Assembly (NCBI GenBank): GCA_039931245.1
Contig: JBDTSH010000001.1
Span: 1-15,912, forward strand
Source of the DNA: UBA4729 sp039931245
GTDB lineage: Bacteria; Patescibacteriota; Saccharimonadia; Saccharimonadales; UBA4665
DNA length: 15,912 nucleotides
Direction of reading: 5' to 3'
The notes beneath the pieces were generated by a model, which saw only the letters and a program-made list of their open reading frames with translations, was not told where the DNA came from and did not search any database. The position numbers were made by a program, and so were the translations under genes. Below, one piece after another: positions 13,012 to 15,912 of this stretch (position 1 is its first letter; the number at the start of each line of letters is the position of its first letter).

Positions 13012-13815
13012 CTATTTTTTAACGACTGGAGCAGTACTGGCAGCATTATTGAACGTCAGAGGGGCTTCCAGAATAATCTTATTCGTACTGGGACGATATA
13101 GAATAGCTTTGCCCGCCTTGACGTACATAAGCACCTTGTCGCCGTTGCTCGCGTTGGCAAAGAAAGCTGACTGCTGTTTGGCTTGGGCGGCATCGTTAAC
13201 AGCGGCGACCGTTGGAGTTTCCCCTTGCGGGAGTTGCACAAGCAGGCCGACACGGGCAATCAGGTCTTTGGTCTGCTTTTCGACGAGGGCCTGGGGGTTC
13301 TTGGTAATTGTTGCCAGTTGCTCCTGCAGATTCTGTCGATCGGAATAGAGAGTCCAGCTCCACAGCGCTAAGCTGACTACGGCGATTGCCAGTAAGGACT
13401 CCGCCACCAAACGACCATAATGTTTGCGGGGCCGAGCGGCAGGCTTTGGCTCGACTGTCTCAGGGAGAGCAGCCGACAGCGGAGCGCTATCCTCAGCGAC
13501 AGTTTCAACGACAGTTTTACGAGTTTCAAGTTCAGGCTCGGCGTCAACTACCGGCTCGGTTTCGGGCTCAGACTCACCTGCGAAGTCAGGCTCAGCGTCC
13601 ACCTCGCCTTCGGATTCAGGTAGTTCAGGGGCAGAGGGACTTGTCACTTCGACGTCATCACTTGTGACGAACTCGTCAGCTTCTGGTTTTTTAGTAATAA
13701 AATCCGAAATGGGCTTTGATCGCTCTTCCGCGCTCATCGGCACATTGCCGGTGTCTTCGCTAATACTATCGAAATTTACGTCCTCATCGGGCGATTTAAT
13801 GTCAATTTGTGACAT
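13012..13815 (-). CDS. Conserved CPR-type single-TM membrane protein with acidic N-terminus
   Basis: A 267-aa protein with three zones. Residues 1-128 are acidic and low-complexity (Glu/Asp/Pro/Ser/Val; GEVDAEPDF, ESEPETEPVVDAEPELE) and probably disordered in the cytoplasm. A basic patch ARPRKHYGR (127-135) precedes one TM helix (about 136-156, LVAESLLAIAVVSLALWSW), giving an N-in/C-out type II topology. After a short coiled segment (SDRQNLQEQLATI) comes a conserved domain (184-252) with LIARVGLLVQLPQGETPTVA, FFANASNGDKVLMY and YRPSTNKIILEAP, a pattern I associate with a conserved Saccharibacteria/CPR hypothetical family. Function unknown; an extracytoplasmic role is likely. The promoter TTGGGG-17-TAGAAT (13873-13845) and AAGGAG 9 nt before the ATG support the start. 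Confidence 0.72.
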   Translation of the reverse strand: MSQIDIKSPDEDVNFDSISEDTGNVPMSAEERSKPISDFITKKPEADEFVTSDDVEVTSPSAPELPESEGEVDAEPDFAGESEPETEPVVDAEPELETRKTVVETVAEDSAPLSAALPETVEPKPAARPRKHYGRLVAESLLAIAVVSLALWSWTLYSDRQNLQEQLATITKNPQALVEKQTKDLIARVGLLVQLPQGETPTVAAVNDAAQAKQQSAFFANASNGDKVLMYVKAGKAILYRPSTNKIILEAPLTFNNAASTAPVVKK

Positions 13816-13844
13816 GGGGTGATACTCCTTATATTCTTATGCTT

Positions 13845-13873
13845 ATTCTAACTCGAATGCCTTTGATCCCCAA
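13845..13873 (-). promoter_or_regulatory. Promoter of the membrane-protein gene (TTGGGG-17-TAGAAT)
   Basis: Minus-strand -35 TTGGGG at 13873-13868, 17-bp spacer, -10 TAGAAT at 13850-13845. An inverted repeat TGATCC / GGATCA (13864-13888) overlaps the upstream edge of the -35 and has a CTAATTAG palindrome in its centre, a possible operator. Confidence 0.5.
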
Positions 13874-13985
13874 CTAATTAGAGGATCAGCCTAGTGGTGC
13901 GGCTGACATAGGCTTCGGCGTTCCATGGATAGAGTGGCTTTCCGTTTGGACAAAGTTCGGGTAGTCCGGTGATTTACCGCGTCAG

Positions 13986-14546
13986 CTAGTCTCTGCGTAT
14001 ATCGGCCGGAGAAGGGCCGATCGACAGGTAGGCCCCATCGGCGTCCGGAGTTGTCGGTGTGTTCGTCGGATAACCAAGTCCGCCCTCAACATTATTTACG
14101 GCTTGATCGATCGCCCGACGCCCTACCGCGGTCGCCGACCGGGATTCAAGTATCATGGTGCGCTCAATCCGGGTGCCAACCTCAGAACTACACGGTAGAA
14201 TAATGGCTTCGACCCGACTAGTTTGGCCGAGGGGAGATTGCCAGGCCTGCCCAATGACTATTTTGTATTCCCCTGCTGCGACGTAGGGGGATTGCAGACG
14301 GGCGACCATGCTGGGGCTTTGCGGGTCAACCAGGTGGAAAGCGTCGAGGTAATAGCGCCTTTGATAGCCTTTTGAGTCTCTTGTTTGCACGCACACCGCC
14401 GCTGAGCCAGCCGCGGCGGCTAAATCTTCCAGCTTAAATTCGACACCGGCGTCTGTCAGGATTTCATCGACGTGGCCGCTGACGTAGGCCCGTAGTTCGC
14501 CCGTTGGATTATTGTTATGTGCCAGTTCGAAATTGTTGAGGCCCAC
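13986..14546 (-). CDS. Unrecognised soluble protein, GTG start
   Basis: I do not recognise this 186-aa protein. It starts at GTG (14546), supported by AAGGAAG 8 nt upstream; no nearer ATG fits. The first ~130 residues alternate short strands and turns (ELRAYVSGHVDEILT, SAAVCVQTRDSKGYQRRYYLDAF, AGEYKIVIGQAWQS, SRVEAIILPC), which suggests a beta-rich domain. The strand RRYYLDAFHLVDPQ is followed by SMVARLQSPYVAAGEY. The tail (150-186) is Pro/Thr/Gly-rich (YPTNTPTTPDADG) and probably unstructured. Two cysteines (about 52 and 118), no TM segment and no signal peptide. It lies between the membrane-protein gene (170 bp away) and the rRNA operon terminator, with its own possible promoter, so it is probably monocistronic. 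Confidence 0.6.
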   Translation of the reverse strand: MGLNNFELAHNNNPTGELRAYVSGHVDEILTDAGVEFKLEDLAAAAGSAAVCVQTRDSKGYQRRYYLDAFHLVDPQSPSMVARLQSPYVAAGEYKIVIGQAWQSPLGQTSRVEAIILPCSSEVGTRIERTMILESRSATAVGRRAIDQAVNNVEGGLGYPTNTPTTPDADGAYLSIGPSPADIRRD

Positions 14547-14592
14547 GGCTTTGGCTTCCTTATAAGAGAACTTAGTTTTTCAATATGTTCGT

Positions 14593-14621
14593 ACAATATC
14601 TCTCTCTATCCGGTTTGTCCA
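14593..14621 (-). promoter_or_regulatory. Possible promoter of the 186-aa protein gene (TGGACA-17-TATTGT)
   Basis: Minus-strand TGGACA at 14621-14616, 17-bp spacer, TATTGT at 14598-14593. It lies downstream of the rRNA terminator and 47 nt before the GTG. Moderate match only. Confidence 0.4.
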
Positions 14622-14679
14622 TAGCTGCTGTAAGTCGGGCGCGGAGGCCAGGAAAATTGCCAGTGCTACCTGTAATAAG

Positions 14680-14709
14680 AAAAGAGCCCTCCTTCCGGAG
14701 AGCTCTTTT
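14680..14709 (-). terminator. rRNA operon terminator after 5S
   Basis: A 13-bp stem (14709-14697 with 14692-14680, one G-U pair) closed by a GGAA tetraloop starts a few nt after the 5S 3' end. The descending arm ends in CTCTTTTCTT. This is a strong intrinsic terminator for the 23S-5S transcript. Confidence 0.92.
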
Positions 14710-14713
14710 ATAA

Positions 14714-14827
14714 TTTGGCACCGTGCTATCTTCCCAGGGGTGGACCCCAAGTATTGTAACCGCTACGAGGCTTAACTGCTGTGTTCGGTATGGGAACAGG
14801 TGTTGCCCTCGCGCTATGGGCACCAAA
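14714..14827 (-). rRNA. rrf: 5S ribosomal RNA
   Basis: About 114 nt. The two ends pair as the terminal helix I (TTTGGTGCC with GGTGCCAAA, two G-U pairs). Inside are the standard 5S blocks on the minus strand: ATAGCGCGAGGGCAACACC, TTCCCATACCGAACACAG, GTTAAGCCTCGTAGCG and TTGGGGT...CCCTGGGAAGATAGCACG. Ends are set by the helix I pairing and may be off by 1-3 nt. It follows 23S on the same strand with ~195 nt between and no tRNA in the spacer. Confidence 0.95.
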
Positions 14828-14982
14828 CACAACCTTGGAAGGCTCAATTATCGCAAGATAGCTGGCAGTCAAAAGCTCTGTTTGGTGTCCACGTACAAGT
14901 AGTACGGATCATATATGTAAAAGTTCAATTCCTAAACAAACGGGCGCAATCATTGATATGCACCAATAACTAGTCAATTGCT

Positions 14983-15021
14983 ATCTCTGATCCAACTCTG
15001 TAAACAGAGCGAATCAGAGAT
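14983..15021 (-). other. Long stem-loop in the 23S-5S spacer
   Basis: ATCTCTGAT (14983-14991) pairs with ATCAGAGAT (15013-15021) and an inner CTCTG/CAGAG pair closes on a TAAA loop. It begins at the approximate 23S 3' end and has no T-run, so it looks like a processing stem (RNase III type) or 3' end protector, not a terminator. A repeated ATTGACT flanks it on both sides (14972-14979 and 15029-15036, minus strand). Confidence 0.5.
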
Positions 15022-15022
15022 C

Positions 15023-15912
<890 letters not shown>

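Noticed and set aside
12959..13822. Several plus-strand open frames (up to ~130 aa)
   Set aside because: They are antisense to the membrane-protein gene, have Ser/Arg-rich shadow composition and no ribosome site.
14572..14847. 91-aa open frame on the minus strand
   Set aside because: It runs through the 5S rRNA and its terminator, so it is a chance frame.

Overview
The window looks like part of a compact chromosome from the Candidate Phyla Radiation (Patescibacteria), most likely a Saccharibacteria (TM7)-type organism. This is an inference from recognised protein families: a minimal adenylate kinase without the zinc/LID domain, a very short IF-2 (587 aa), a four-domain S1, a DUF5663-like protein with a proline-rich tail, two small KGG/glycine-lysine proteins, and a conserved one-TM membrane protein. 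UGA is used as an ordinary stop (yqeY, def), so there is no sign of the UGA=Gly code of Gracilibacteria/SR1. The DNA is moderately GC-rich with short intergenic gaps.

Layout. (1) 1-2427, minus strand: rpsU, yqeY, adk, map and the 5' end of ftsA, read in that order; yqeY and adk overlap by ATGA. (2) 2510-2970: a small winged-helix regulator with its own promoter, surrounded by inverted repeats built on the word GTTGAAA. (3) 3121-6728, plus strand: priA, then def and fmt overlapping; with map this covers formyl-Met initiation and N-terminal Met removal. (4) 6769-10278, minus strand: S1, IF-2 and a DUF5663-like protein. (5) 10571-11876, plus strand: a ROK-family sugar kinase overlapping a small HExxH metallopeptidase with a zinc ribbon. 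(6) 12003-12795, minus strand: two paralogous KGG proteins, each with a strong Shine-Dalgarno. A consensus promoter followed by an intrinsic-terminator hairpin lies in the leader of the first. (7) 13012-14546, minus strand: a one-TM acidic membrane protein and an unrecognised protein. (8) 14680-15912, minus strand: the 3' part of 23S rRNA, 5S rRNA and a strong terminator.

Two translation-initiation styles coexist. ftsA, map, rpsU, priA, def and the ROK gene have a -10 hexamer only 6-10 nt before the ATG, so their mRNAs should be leaderless or nearly so. S1, both KGG genes, the membrane protein and the unknown 186-aa protein have clear AAGGAGG-like Shine-Dalgarno sites.

The most interesting non-coding signals are the ~150-nt structured insertion in 23S rRNA (it looks like an intervening sequence in or near helix 79), the terminator-in-leader upstream of the first KGG gene, and the GTTGAAA inverted repeats around the winged-helix gene.
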